Shown here piece by piece: positions 35,337 to 43,717 of a DNA stretch of 64,000 nt. Source of the stretch: Snodgrassella sp945267035. GTDB lineage: Bacteria; Pseudomonadota; Gammaproteobacteria; Burkholderiales; Neisseriaceae. How positions within the stretch are numbered: the stretch's first letter is position 1; the number at the start of each line of letters is the position of its first letter. The stretch spans positions 1,488,001-1,552,000 of the forward strand of contig NZ_JAFNPF010000001.1 in NCBI RefSeq assembly GCF_026535915.1, read 5' to 3'. A program made the translations under genes and the position numbers. Below the pieces are notes generated by a model, which was given only the letters and a program-made list of their open reading frames with translations, was not told the origin of the DNA and did not search any database.

Positions 35337-35879
35337 ATGTTACTTGATAGCCAACACTCTGCTCTACTAATCATTGATTTGCAAACTCGCCTATTACCAG
35401 CAATAGCAGATAATGAGCCATTGCTAGCTAATAATCTTTGGCTAGCCGAGCTTGCCCATGACCTCGCCATTCCCACTGTTATCAGCGAACATTGTGCCGA
35501 CAACATTGGGTCGACCACAGCAGAGATCATCGCTGCCGCACCTCAAGCGAAAATAGTCCATAAACAAACCTTCTCGGTTTTCGCAGCGGGAGTTTTAACC
35601 CCAGAAACTTTTCATCAAGCCAATCAAATCATCATTACCGGTATTGAAGCACATATCTGCGTTTTACAAACTGCTCTAGATTTACGTAAAAATGGTTATG
35701 AAGTATTTGTGGTTGCCGATGCCGTTGGATCTCGTCGATCTAAAGATTTGGAATTGGCAATGCAACGCTTGCAAGCTCATGGATGTGAAATCGTTAGTCG
35801 TGAAATGATTGCTTTTGAATGGCTAGGCTCAGCTAACCATCCAAAATTTAAAGAAATTCATAAAAAATACATTCGCTAA
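35337..35879 (+). CDS. isochorismatase-family cysteine hydrolase
   Basis: The 180-residue protein has the isochorismatase-like fold. ALLIIDLQTRLLP (about 8-20) carries the catalytic Asp, VHKQTFSVFA the Lys, and ITGIEAHICVLQTALDL (about 100-116) the nucleophilic Cys with its cis-peptide. These form the Asp-Lys-Cys triad of nicotinamidase and YcaC-type hydrolases. YcaC-like proteins often have unknown substrates. The frame extends upstream to 35268, but ATG 35337 has CAGGAAG before it and fits the family. Confidence 0.9.
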   Translation: MLLDSQHSALLIIDLQTRLLPAIADNEPLLANNLWLAELAHDLAIPTVISEHCADNIGSTTAEIIAAAPQAKIVHKQTFSVFAAGVLTPETFHQANQIIITGIEAHICVLQTALDLRKNGYEVFVVADAVGSRRSKDLELAMQRLQAHGCEIVSREMIAFEWLGSANHPKFKEIHKKYIR

Positions 35880-36828
35880 GCATCCCAACTTTGCTGATTA
35901 TTCTGATTCGTTAGTGATGATTGATATCATATTCAATGACGCACAACAGAAGGATGTGTGGTTTAATCATCGCCACAACAGCTTAATCAGCAAAGAATAT
36001 TGGTAGCTGCGTTAAGACTATCGGTAAATGATCTTGTACTCAGAAGAGTTATTTCTGTTTAATGTCTATATGACCGATATTCAAAGCTCATATCAACCAA
36101 CATAACAGTGATTGAAATAAGCTAAAAATACAATCAAAAATGAATAAAGATTTAAAATAATATTCGAAATATCTCAAAAAATTGTGCATTCAAAGAATTG
36201 TCTGCGAGATACCAAAATTATTAAGATATCCAAGCAAAAGAATGTATTTACATTGACATCAGCATAATAAAATATCCTTTGCTTTGAAATTTTAGTTAAA
36301 ATTTTATTTCACCCAGATTCATTATATTGAGAATTTAATCTAAAAAATCCTAAAAAACGGAATATGGATATTTAACTATTAATCAGGTTTTGAATAAATA
36401 ATCAGCTCTAAGAAAAAAATATAAATAGATGCTGGCTTAACATGAAGTGAAATTTGTAATAAAACATAACAAACAATATTTATACGAGGGTTTATGCTAA
36501 TCAGTTTAATGAGATTTATGGTCAGTTAGACAATAAATTTTAATGAATACAGAAAATAGTTGCTGCATAATTTAAAAGAAAAAAGAATTATTGAGTTGAA
36601 TTTAGAACATGAAAGAAAAGAATTTTAATTCCAAAGAATCTTGCAACAATAGCTGTTAAAGGGATAGCGATACTTTGAACAATATCTTAATCAAAAAGAT
36701 TTGATAACTGAAATGAACCAGCAACCCAGCAAAATGACCGCCTAAATATGCCTTGAGCCATTCATTAAACCCTCATCTTGCGAAATTCTAACCTTCTGCT
36801 AAATCTGTTTAGGTGTTTCAAAATATAA
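35880..36828. other. 1-kb gene-free stretch
   Basis: Highly AT-rich with stops in all frames. No gene, RNA or repeat was recognised. It lies between the isochorismatase-like gene and the uspA terminator and probably represents decayed sequence. Confidence 0.5.
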
Positions 36829-36855
36829 AAAACTGCTTCCCATTGAAGCAGTTTT
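36829..36855 (-). terminator. intrinsic terminator of uspA
   Basis: AAAACTGCTTC and GAAGCAGTTTT flank a five-base loop, with a T-rich run on the minus strand. It lies about 30 bases past the uspA stop. Confidence 0.9.
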
Positions 36856-36882
36856 AAAAAACAATTTATAATTTATCTGGAA

Positions 36883-37347
36883 TTATGCTTCACCATCACT
36901 GCGGATAATCAGTAATGGCAGATTGGTCTCTCGCATCACGGTTTCAGCAAAACTTCCCATCAACAAATGCATGAGTCCACTGCGTCCATGAGTACCGAGA
37001 ATAATAATGTCAGTTTTCTGTTCATCAGCATAATCCACCAACAGTTGCGCCATTTCTTTAACCCCTTTATTTGCTACCAGCAAATGCCGATGCACTTTTT
37101 CAGCCGGCAGGCTAGCCAATGCTTTTTTCATGGCCTCATCCAGAACACTATTTCCTTCTGATAAAGCAGCTGCTTCATAACTTTCATGCTGCAAAAACTC
37201 AGGAGCCAAAGCCATGTATTCAGTTGGATTGGCAACATTCACCAAAGTCAGTTCTGCATTTTCACCCTGCGCCAATCCTATAGCGTGATCCAGCGCATTT
37301 TCAGAAGTATGACTTCCATCTACAGCCACCAATAAATGTTTATACAC
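36883..37347 (-). CDS. universal stress protein (UspA family)
   Basis: The 154-residue single Usp domain begins YKHLLVAVDGSHTSENALDHA. The ATP-binding loop ILGTHGRSGLMHLLMGS (about 122-138) has the Gly-2x-Gly-9x-Gly-Ser pattern of the nucleotide-binding subgroup. I chose GTG 37347 as the start because AAGGAG lies seven bases before. A longer frame to 37416 lacks a site. The role is general stress survival. Divergent from tcdA. Confidence 0.92.
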   Translation of the reverse strand: MYKHLLVAVDGSHTSENALDHAIGLAQGENAELTLVNVANPTEYMALAPEFLQHESYEAAALSEGNSVLDEAMKKALASLPAEKVHRHLLVANKGVKEMAQLLVDYADEQKTDIIILGTHGRSGLMHLLMGSFAETVMRETNLPLLIIRSDGEA

Positions 37348-37448
37348 GAAGCTCTCCTTTTCATTTGTAACCATTCGAAACTGAATCAGATACAGTATAA
37401 TACTACGGTTAGTCAAAAATGGCTTTCTGAAATTTTATTGAGATACAG

Positions 37449-38225
37449 ATGTCTGATTTCTTTTCTACTCATTATCAACGCCGCTTCGGTGGTATTGCCC
37501 GTTTATACGGTGAAGACAATCTGAACCGGTTCAGACAGGCACATGTTTGTGTAGTCGGCGTAGGTGGTGTAGGTTCATGGACGGTGGAAGCTTTGGCGCG
37601 CAGTGGCATCGGTCAATTAACCATTATTGATTTAGATAATATCGCCGAATCAAATATTAATCGCCAACTACCGGCCCTCATCAGCTTAATAGGCAAACCC
37701 AAAGTGGATGCTATCGCTGAACGGATCAATGATATCAATCCTGAATGCAGTGTCAATTGTATTGAAGACTTTGTTGATGCAGACAACATCTCCAATATAT
37801 TTGCTCAACCTTTTGACTTTGTTATCGACGCCATTGATCAAGTCCGTGTTAAAGCGGCGATGGCAGCTTATTTTATCAGTCACCAACAACCATTTGTTGT
37901 TTCTGGTGGTGCAGGAGGACAAAAAAATGCCGGCTTGATTCAGCGCGCCGATCTAAGTAAAGTCACTCATGATCGCATGCTTGCTAATCTACGCTACACC
38001 TTGCGTAAACAGTTTGGCTTTAGCCGCAACCCCAAAGATAATATGCGCATTTCTTGTGTTTATTCCACCGAAAACATCACGCCTCCGCAAAGTGGCCTTT
38101 GCCTGTCTGATCAAACTGCACCCCAAGGTTTATCTTGTGCCGGATATGGAGCTTCCATGGTAGTGACTGCTAGTTTTGGCTTATTATGTGCACAGGCTTG
38201 TCTGGAGCATTTATGTCAGCCATAA
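37449..38225 (+). CDS. tcdA: tRNA threonylcarbamoyladenosine dehydratase TcdA
   Basis: This E1-like enzyme cyclises t6A37 of tRNA to ct6A using ATP. The 258 residues include the FGGIARLYGEDNLNRF N-terminus typical of TcdA (CsdL). The adenylation motif VCVVGVGGVGSWTVEALARSG (in parts, about 32-52) is followed by IDLDNIAESNINRQ with the ATP-contacting Asp and Arg. VIDAIDQVRVK and CVYSTE follow. The last 13 bases overlap the scpA start, suggesting translational coupling. Confidence 0.95.
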   Translation: MSDFFSTHYQRRFGGIARLYGEDNLNRFRQAHVCVVGVGGVGSWTVEALARSGIGQLTIIDLDNIAESNINRQLPALISLIGKPKVDAIAERINDINPECSVNCIEDFVDADNISNIFAQPFDFVIDAIDQVRVKAAMAAYFISHQQPFVVSGGAGGQKNAGLIQRADLSKVTHDRMLANLRYTLRKQFGFSRNPKDNMRISCVYSTENITPPQSGLCLSDQTAPQGLSCAGYGASMVVTASFGLLCAQACLEHLCQP

Positions 38226-39007
38226 GCACTGCGGAAAATCAAACTATTGCCTGGTTGTTTGGTCAACCAGTTACAGAAATTCCGCAAGACCTGTTTATTC
38301 CTCCAGATGCCTTGACTGTTGTTTTACAAAGTTTTGAAGGTCCCCTTGATTTACTCTTGTATTTGATCCGTAAACAAAATATTGATGTTTTGGATATTCC
38401 CATGCTGACCATTACAGAGCAATATTTGAGCTATATTGCACAAATGCAAAAGCATGAACTGGATCTGACAGCAGAATATTTATTGATGGCGGCTGTATTA
38501 ATAGAAATTAAAACTCGATTACTACTTCCCTCGCCTCCACCAGCTGAAGAAGAGGAAATCGATCCACGTGCAGAATTAGTTCGTCGTCTGCTTGCCTACG
38601 AGCAGATGAAATTGGCTGCTGCTGAACTGGATGCCTTACCCCGTGCTGGTCGGGATTTTGGCTGGGCGTGGTTACCAGTTGAAATTATTGCTGTAACGCA
38701 ACCACCTCAGGTTCAGGTGGCAGATTTGACCCGAGCTTGGCTGGCGATACTGGCTCGAGCCCAGCACAACCGCAGTCATCATGTGGTTAAAGAGTCTTTG
38801 TCGGTGCGCGCTCAAATGACGTCCGTATTGCGTTATTTGCACACCCATCAGCAGTGTAAATTTACCGAACTGTTTGGTCGAAATGATAGTCTAGCAATGG
38901 TGGTTACCACTTTTATAGCCTTACTCGAATTGGCTAAAGAAGGACTGGTGCAAATCAATCAAAATTCTGCCACCGCCCCGATCTTGATACAGGCTATGAG
39001 TCAGTGA
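38213..39007 (+). CDS. scpA: segregation and condensation protein A
   Basis: This is the kleisin subunit of the SMC-ScpAB chromosome-condensation complex. The 264-residue form contains the ScpA N-terminal SMC-neck-binding helices (FEGPLDLLLYLIRKQNIDVL, about 37-56) and YLLMAAVLIEIKTRLLLP. A charged linker and a C-terminal winged-helix region (about 210-255) follow. The start ATG at 38213 overlaps the end of tcdA. No scpB is present in the window. Confidence 0.93.
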   Translation: MSAISTAENQTIAWLFGQPVTEIPQDLFIPPDALTVVLQSFEGPLDLLLYLIRKQNIDVLDIPMLTITEQYLSYIAQMQKHELDLTAEYLLMAAVLIEIKTRLLLPSPPPAEEEEIDPRAELVRRLLAYEQMKLAAAELDALPRAGRDFGWAWLPVEIIAVTQPPQVQVADLTRAWLAILARAQHNRSHHVVKESLSVRAQMTSVLRYLHTHQQCKFTELFGRNDSLAMVVTTFIALLELAKEGLVQINQNSATAPILIQAMSQ

Positions 39008-39108
39008 CAATTCCAAATCATAGAAATACATTAAGTGACAAGTTAATGACAAATATTGACAAAAGACCTATCATATTACCCACAGAAAAATGAATATGAG
39101 AAACAGAT

Positions 39109-39588
39109 ATGCCAGCAAATAACAAGGTTTTCCAAGCCTTATTTCATCATCTTTTACAGCTACCTCATTGCCAATGGCTAGGAATTTATGGTGATAACAG
39201 TACCGACCAACCGGTGATTTCCATTCCATGGCGTGAAGAACTCATAGCCGATAAGCGCAGCGGAAATTTACACGGTGGCGTCATCACTACCTTGATAGAC
39301 ATGGCTTCAGCCGGTGCTTTGGCTGCTAAATTAACCGATTTCGAAAATACCGCAACCCTTGATATGCGTGTAGACTATCTACGTCCCGTGTGCAAAAATT
39401 TGCCAGTTCATGTTCGCGCCCATTGCTATCGTCTGGAAGGTCAAATTGCCTACATTCGCAGCCACTGCTTTCAGGAAGATGAGCAAGATCCTTTCGCTTT
39501 AGGTATGACTACATTTATGCATACGCCACTCACCATTGCTGAAAAGCAAGCCATACATGAATATATGCAACAGGAGCTGGCTAAATGA
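39109..39588 (+). CDS. PaaI-family hotdog thioesterase 1
   Basis: The 159-residue protein has the hotdog fold. LHGGVITTLIDMASAGALAAK (in parts, about 62-82) is the HGG-x(n)-D active-site pattern of PaaI/YbgC-related thioesterases, with Asp as general base. TLDMRVDYLRPV is the following strand. The acyl-CoA substrate is unknown. It overlaps the next gene by four bases (ATGA), and the next gene encodes a related fold, so the two products may form a heteromeric enzyme. Confidence 0.87.
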   Translation: MPANNKVFQALFHHLLQLPHCQWLGIYGDNSTDQPVISIPWREELIADKRSGNLHGGVITTLIDMASAGALAAKLTDFENTATLDMRVDYLRPVCKNLPVHVRAHCYRLEGQIAYIRSHCFQEDEQDPFALGMTTFMHTPLTIAEKQAIHEYMQQELAK

Positions 39589-40019
39589 ATTCTCCAATAT
39601 TCCAAATCGATCAATCGTTAACTGATCAAGCACATCAACTCAGTCCGTATTCTCAGGGAATCAATTTGCGCATTGGCACCGATCAACAAGGCAACCGGCT
39701 GTTTCACTTACCTTTTGCCAAACAAAATATCGGTAATATTTTTCTTGTTCGTTTACATGGTGGTCTGATTGGCGGATTCTTACAATCATGCATATATCAT
39801 TATTTATCCGAACACACAGAACATACTGACCCGCCGTTTATGATTAATTTTGCTATTGATTATTTGCGCGCTGGCAATGCTCTAGACAGCTATGCTCAAT
39901 GTCAGATTTTACATTCAGGACGTAGAATATCTCAGGTTACCGTCACCATGTGGCAAGATAATCCGGACAAACCTATTGCCATAGCTCGTGCTCATTTGCG
40001 CATGCCCAATGATGACTAA
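39585..40019 (+). CDS. PaaI-family hotdog thioesterase-like protein 2
   Basis: The 144-residue protein shares the hotdog layout with its upstream neighbour: RLHGGLIGGFLQSCIYHYL (about 54-72) aligns with the HGG active-site helix and INFAIDYLRAG with the next strand. The Asp expected after HGG is replaced (GGFLQSC), so its catalytic competence is doubtful. It may be a structural partner of the first thioesterase. The genes overlap by ATGA, implying coupled translation. Confidence 0.82.
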   Translation: MNSPIFQIDQSLTDQAHQLSPYSQGINLRIGTDQQGNRLFHLPFAKQNIGNIFLVRLHGGLIGGFLQSCIYHYLSEHTEHTDPPFMINFAIDYLRAGNALDSYAQCQILHSGRRISQVTVTMWQDNPDKPIAIARAHLRMPNDD

Positions 40020-40021
40020 TG

Positions 40022-40033
40022 TGACCTAGGTCA
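40022..40033. promoter_or_regulatory. perfect 12-bp palindrome upstream of pncB
   Basis: TGACCTAGGTCA is self-complementary. It lies immediately after the thioesterase pair and about 77 bases before the pncB start, so it could be an operator. No matching known NAD-regulator motif is recalled. Confidence 0.4.
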
Positions 40034-40109
40034 AAAAATTTTATAAATTAATCTGCTGGAATTTCAATAATCTATTAAAATTACCTTTTAAATACACTTA
40101 TTGCATACT

Positions 40110-41327
40110 ATGACCATAGACACCGAGCGACCTCCAATCATCCAATCATTGCTGGATACCGACCTATACAAATTTACTATGTTACAAGTCGTTCTCCATC
40201 AATTTCCTCAGGCAACCGGTGTTTATGAATTTCGCTGTCGCAATAATCATGAAACCGTTTATCCCTTAGGTCAGATAAAAGATGAACTTGACTGGGAACT
40301 CGATCGGCTATGCTCAATTAAATTTAGTCAGGAAGATTTGCAATATTTGCGCAGTTTAAGATTTATAAAGAGTGATTTTGTTGATTACATGGAGCTGTTT
40401 CAATTGAAACGGCGTTTCATTCACACTTCGGTTGACGCCAATAACTTTCTCAACATCCGTATAGAAGGTCCCATCATTCAGGCAATGTTTTTTGAGATTT
40501 TTGTCCTATCCATTGTCAATGAACTGTATTTTCGACCATTAGAAACCCCTGCCGTACTTTTGGAAGGTGAAAGACGTTTGCAGGAAAAAGCCAATCTTCT
40601 TCGCCTCTATGAAGTAGAACAACTTAAATACCATTCTCCGTTTGTGGTTTCTGATTTTGGCACCAGAAGGCGTTATCGCTACAGCTGGCACAAACATGTA
40701 ATCGAAACCCTTAATGCAGCAGCACCAACTGTTTTTCGTGGCACCAGTAATGTTCATTTAGCCAAAGAGCTTGGATTGATCCCTATTGGTACCATGGCGC
40801 ATGAATTTTTTCAGGCTTTTCAAGCTTTGGATGTACGTTTGCGTGATTTTCAAAAAGCTGCTCTTGAATCATGGGTACGCGAATATCGCGGCGATCTCGG
40901 TATAGCTTTAACAGATGTAGTTGGTATGAATGCTTTTTTACGTGATTTTGATCTATATTTTGCCAAATTGTTTGATGGTCTGCGGCATGACAGCGGTGAT
41001 CCCTATGAATGGGGAGAAAAAGCCTATGCGCATTATCAAAAACTGAAAATTGACAGTCGCAACAAAATGCTGACCTTTAGCGATGGGTTAGATTTACCCA
41101 AAGCCTGGGATTTATACCTCTACTTTAATAACCGTTTTAAAACCAGCTTTGGTATTGGAACAAATCTGACTAATGACATGGGATTAAAACCATTAAATAT
41201 TGTGTTAAAACTTGTTGAATGCAATGGTCAATCTGTAGCCAAAATATCTGATTCACCTGGTAAAACCATGACAGATAACAGTACATTCCTTGCCTATATG
41301 AGACAGGTTTTCGATATTCCCGAGTAA
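40110..41327 (+). CDS. pncB: nicotinate phosphoribosyltransferase PncB
   Basis: This enzyme joins nicotinate to PRPP to form nicotinate mononucleotide in NAD salvage. The 405-residue protein begins LLDTDLYKFTMLQVVLHQFP, in parts, the family N-terminus. The phosphorylated/active-site His lies in VHLAKELGLIPIGTMAHEFFQ (in parts, near 215-235). GLRHDSGDPYEWGEKA and FSDGLDLPKAW are the PRPP-binding loops. ATG 40110 was preferred over TTG 40101. The ribosome site is weak. Confidence 0.95.
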   Translation: MTIDTERPPIIQSLLDTDLYKFTMLQVVLHQFPQATGVYEFRCRNNHETVYPLGQIKDELDWELDRLCSIKFSQEDLQYLRSLRFIKSDFVDYMELFQLKRRFIHTSVDANNFLNIRIEGPIIQAMFFEIFVLSIVNELYFRPLETPAVLLEGERRLQEKANLLRLYEVEQLKYHSPFVVSDFGTRRRYRYSWHKHVIETLNAAAPTVFRGTSNVHLAKELGLIPIGTMAHEFFQAFQALDVRLRDFQKAALESWVREYRGDLGIALTDVVGMNAFLRDFDLYFAKLFDGLRHDSGDPYEWGEKAYAHYQKLKIDSRNKMLTFSDGLDLPKAWDLYLYFNNRFKTSFGIGTNLTNDMGLKPLNIVLKLVECNGQSVAKISDSPGKTMTDNSTFLAYMRQVFDIPE

Positions 41328-41437
41328 AAAAGGGTTTTTAAAAAGATAACATTTTGATAATATAGGTATAATAACCTATCATCCTATTGTAATTGATTAT
41401 AGTAGTAACCCTAAAAAGATTAATGTAAAGCTTCACC

Positions 41438-41848
41438 ATGAACAAAAACACCATCAATAGTGCCAATGCCATGCGTCTGGATAAATGGCTTTGGTGCGCT
41501 CGTTTTTTTAAAACTCGAGCTATGGCGCAAAAACACATAGAGCTGGGTCGAGTTTTAGTAAATGGGCTAAAAGTGAAAAACAGCAAAATTATCCAGATTG
41601 GTGATACCATTGATTTAACACTGAATTCATTACCATACCGAATCAAGGTTTTACGATTTAACTCAATGCGCAGACCTGCATCTGAAGCCAAATTATTATA
41701 TGTAGAAGACGAATCCGTTGCTACAAAACGTGCTGAAATCAAAGCTCTTAATCAAGCCAGTCAGATTACAGCTGCCTATCCAGATGGCCGCCCAACCAAA
41801 CGCGATCGGCGAGCATTGGATAAAGTAAAAAAACATTGGGAAAGCTAA
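41438..41848 (+). CDS. hslR: S4-domain RNA-binding heat-shock protein (Hsp15-like)
   Basis: This is a 136-residue ribosome-associated protein. The S4 domain (about 8-70) is marked by MRLDKWLWCARFFKTRAMAQ and VNGLKVKNSKIIQIGDTIDL. The basic C-terminal helix (RPTKRDRRALDKVKKHWES) matches Hsp15, which rescues stalled 50S subunits carrying nascent chains. No heat-shock promoter motif was recognised. Confidence 0.9.
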   Translation: MNKNTINSANAMRLDKWLWCARFFKTRAMAQKHIELGRVLVNGLKVKNSKIIQIGDTIDLTLNSLPYRIKVLRFNSMRRPASEAKLLYVEDESVATKRAEIKALNQASQITAAYPDGRPTKRDRRALDKVKKHWES

Positions 41849-42393
41849 AAGCCGATCTCAACCATGGATTAATGTAAACAGCATCATACTGGCCCATTAA
41901 ATGCTGTTTACATTGATCATTATGTTTTAAATAATCGCAATCCCATAGTCATTCATAAATATTCCGTTCATTTCAGATATTCTTATTTACGTAAAAAAAT
42001 ATCTTTCCCTATTCTAAACTAAACAATTTAACAGCTGAAAAAATACCATTTAACAGATCCTTTTTTCAAATGATAAGAAATTACAGTAAATTAGATATGG
42101 TCTTTATTCTGCAGCATTTTTCCTTAATCAAATTTCAAACCTTCACGCGCTTTCAGGAAGTATTCGCCAAACTCAACCCTTATTCCCTCGTTGACCGATT
42201 AATTCATGTATTATCAATAGGTGTATAGTATGCGCATTTGAATTTATTAAATTCTTAATAGCAAATGCCAAAATTCAAATGACGTAATTCCCTAGCCCAA
42301 AATGAACCTTAATCTAAATCCATTTCTAAGCAACAAATTATCTTATAATGCTTCTCCTCTGCCGCTCCTAACTTCACGACAATTACATCCGCT
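41849..42393. other. gene-free stretch with hairpin between hslR and citG
   Basis: Contains the 41871-41914 hairpin and, presumably, the citG promoter. The rest is AT-rich and shows no gene. No citAB-type regulator gene is present here. Confidence 0.5.
41871..41914 (+). other. perfect 14-bp hairpin after hslR
   Basis: AATGTAAACAGCAT and ATGCTGTTTACATT pair perfectly around a 16-base loop, about 22 bases past the stop. No T-run follows. Confidence 0.8.
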
Positions 42394-43254
42394 ATGAAAC
42401 CTATTCAAGTGTCACCTAATTCTTTTGCAACCATTGCCAATTTGGCTCAAGAAGCCCTATACAAAGAAATCTATCTCACGCCAAAACCCGGTTTGGTTGA
42501 TCAGGATAATAACGGTGCACACCAAGATATGGATCTCAATACCTTTTTGAAGAGTATTGAAGCCATCACCCCCTTCTTAGCTGAAACTCTTCATTTCGGA
42601 TTCCAACATGCGTGTATGCCGCTGGAACCTTTCTTTTCACAACTACGCCTGATTGGTCAGCAAGCGGAAAAAAAGATGTTTCAGGCTACCAACAACATCA
42701 ATACCCATAAAGGTGCTATTTTTGCTTTTGTTTTACTACTGTCCTCTATTGGACGACTACAAGGCAATCAGTTACCAGTCACCGTGACCAGCATCACCAC
42801 ATTAATATCAGAAATGTGTCGTGGTCTGGTCGCTAAAGATCTGCATCAGAATAATGCTCAGACAGCTGGAGAGCGTTTATTTAACCAGTTTCAGCTTACT
42901 GGTGCACGAGGTGAAGCAGAAAGTGGCTATCAACTGATTAGAGACAAGGCTTTACCATGCTATCGTCAGTGTTTAGATCTTGGATACAACGAAACCTTCA
43001 GTCTGTTACAAACCTTGCTGACACTCATGGCCAACAATCCAGATACCAACATTGTGCACCGCGGCGGTTTAGACGGATTGGATTGGGTACAATCTCAAGC
43101 AAAGCAATTATTGAATAATGGTGGTGCGTTAAACGAAGCAGGAATAGAAAAGTTAATCGCTTTTGATGAACAAATGAATCAACGCCGTCTTAGTCCCGGT
43201 GGTAGCGCAGACTTAATCGCTGTCACATGGTTTCTAGCCCATTTTCCTGATTAA
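42394..43254 (+). CDS. citG: triphosphoribosyl-dephospho-CoA synthase CitG
   Basis: This enzyme makes 2'-(5''-triphosphoribosyl)-3'-dephospho-CoA from ATP and dephospho-CoA, the precursor of the citrate lyase prosthetic group. The 286 residues show the family motifs LTPKPGLVDQDNNGAHQDMD (about 30-49), NTHKGAIFAFVLLLSSIGRL (about 104-123) and ARGEAESGY. It partners CitX, encoded at 49.9 kb, which transfers the group to CitD. The gene opens the citrate cluster and is separated from the transporter by 460 bases containing an operator-like palindrome, so it may be an independent transcript. Confidence 0.94.
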   Translation: MKPIQVSPNSFATIANLAQEALYKEIYLTPKPGLVDQDNNGAHQDMDLNTFLKSIEAITPFLAETLHFGFQHACMPLEPFFSQLRLIGQQAEKKMFQATNNINTHKGAIFAFVLLLSSIGRLQGNQLPVTVTSITTLISEMCRGLVAKDLHQNNAQTAGERLFNQFQLTGARGEAESGYQLIRDKALPCYRQCLDLGYNETFSLLQTLLTLMANNPDTNIVHRGGLDGLDWVQSQAKQLLNNGGALNEAGIEKLIAFDEQMNQRRLSPGGSADLIAVTWFLAHFPD

Positions 43255-43717
43255 TCATTGCCTAAATTAAAATTTCAAAGTAAATTTAATTGAAAGAAAA
43301 GCAATTATCGGCTAAGTTACTAACTAGTCAGAGAAATAGAGATATTATCAGAGCATTAAATACTATTACATATATGCATTATTATTTTCATACTTTGCAT
43401 TAAATAATTTATGCAAAAATCATAATAGTTTGAAAACCGAGACATAAAAACATTAATACCGTACTACTACATTGGGATATTGAATTTTTTTTGCTTAATC
43501 ACTTATTTAAGTGACTAATTTGAACAAATAGTGACGTATTGGAATGTTAAAATCCGCCGCTATTAATTGAGAACATTCATAGCTTTAACTATACAAGTGT
43601 TTTTCTTGCTGCTTGAAAACTCAGTATTGTTCGCATGGCCAGCTTACCGTACTTGGTTAATCGTGTAGCCAACTTTTTCAATTTTGTTTAATTGTTATTA
43701 AACGGGAGAAAAGTAAT
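43255..43717. other. intergenic region upstream of the citrate transporter
   Basis: AT-rich. The palindrome at 43499-43514 is the only conspicuous element. It probably holds the promoter of the transporter-FAH-citCDEFX operon. Confidence 0.5.
43499..43514. promoter_or_regulatory. operator-like palindrome before the citrate operon
   Basis: TCACTTATTTAAGTGA is an inverted repeat (TCACTTA / TTAAGTGA arms) about 200 bases before the transporter ATG. It may bind a dimeric regulator of the citrate operon. Inferred. Confidence 0.4.
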
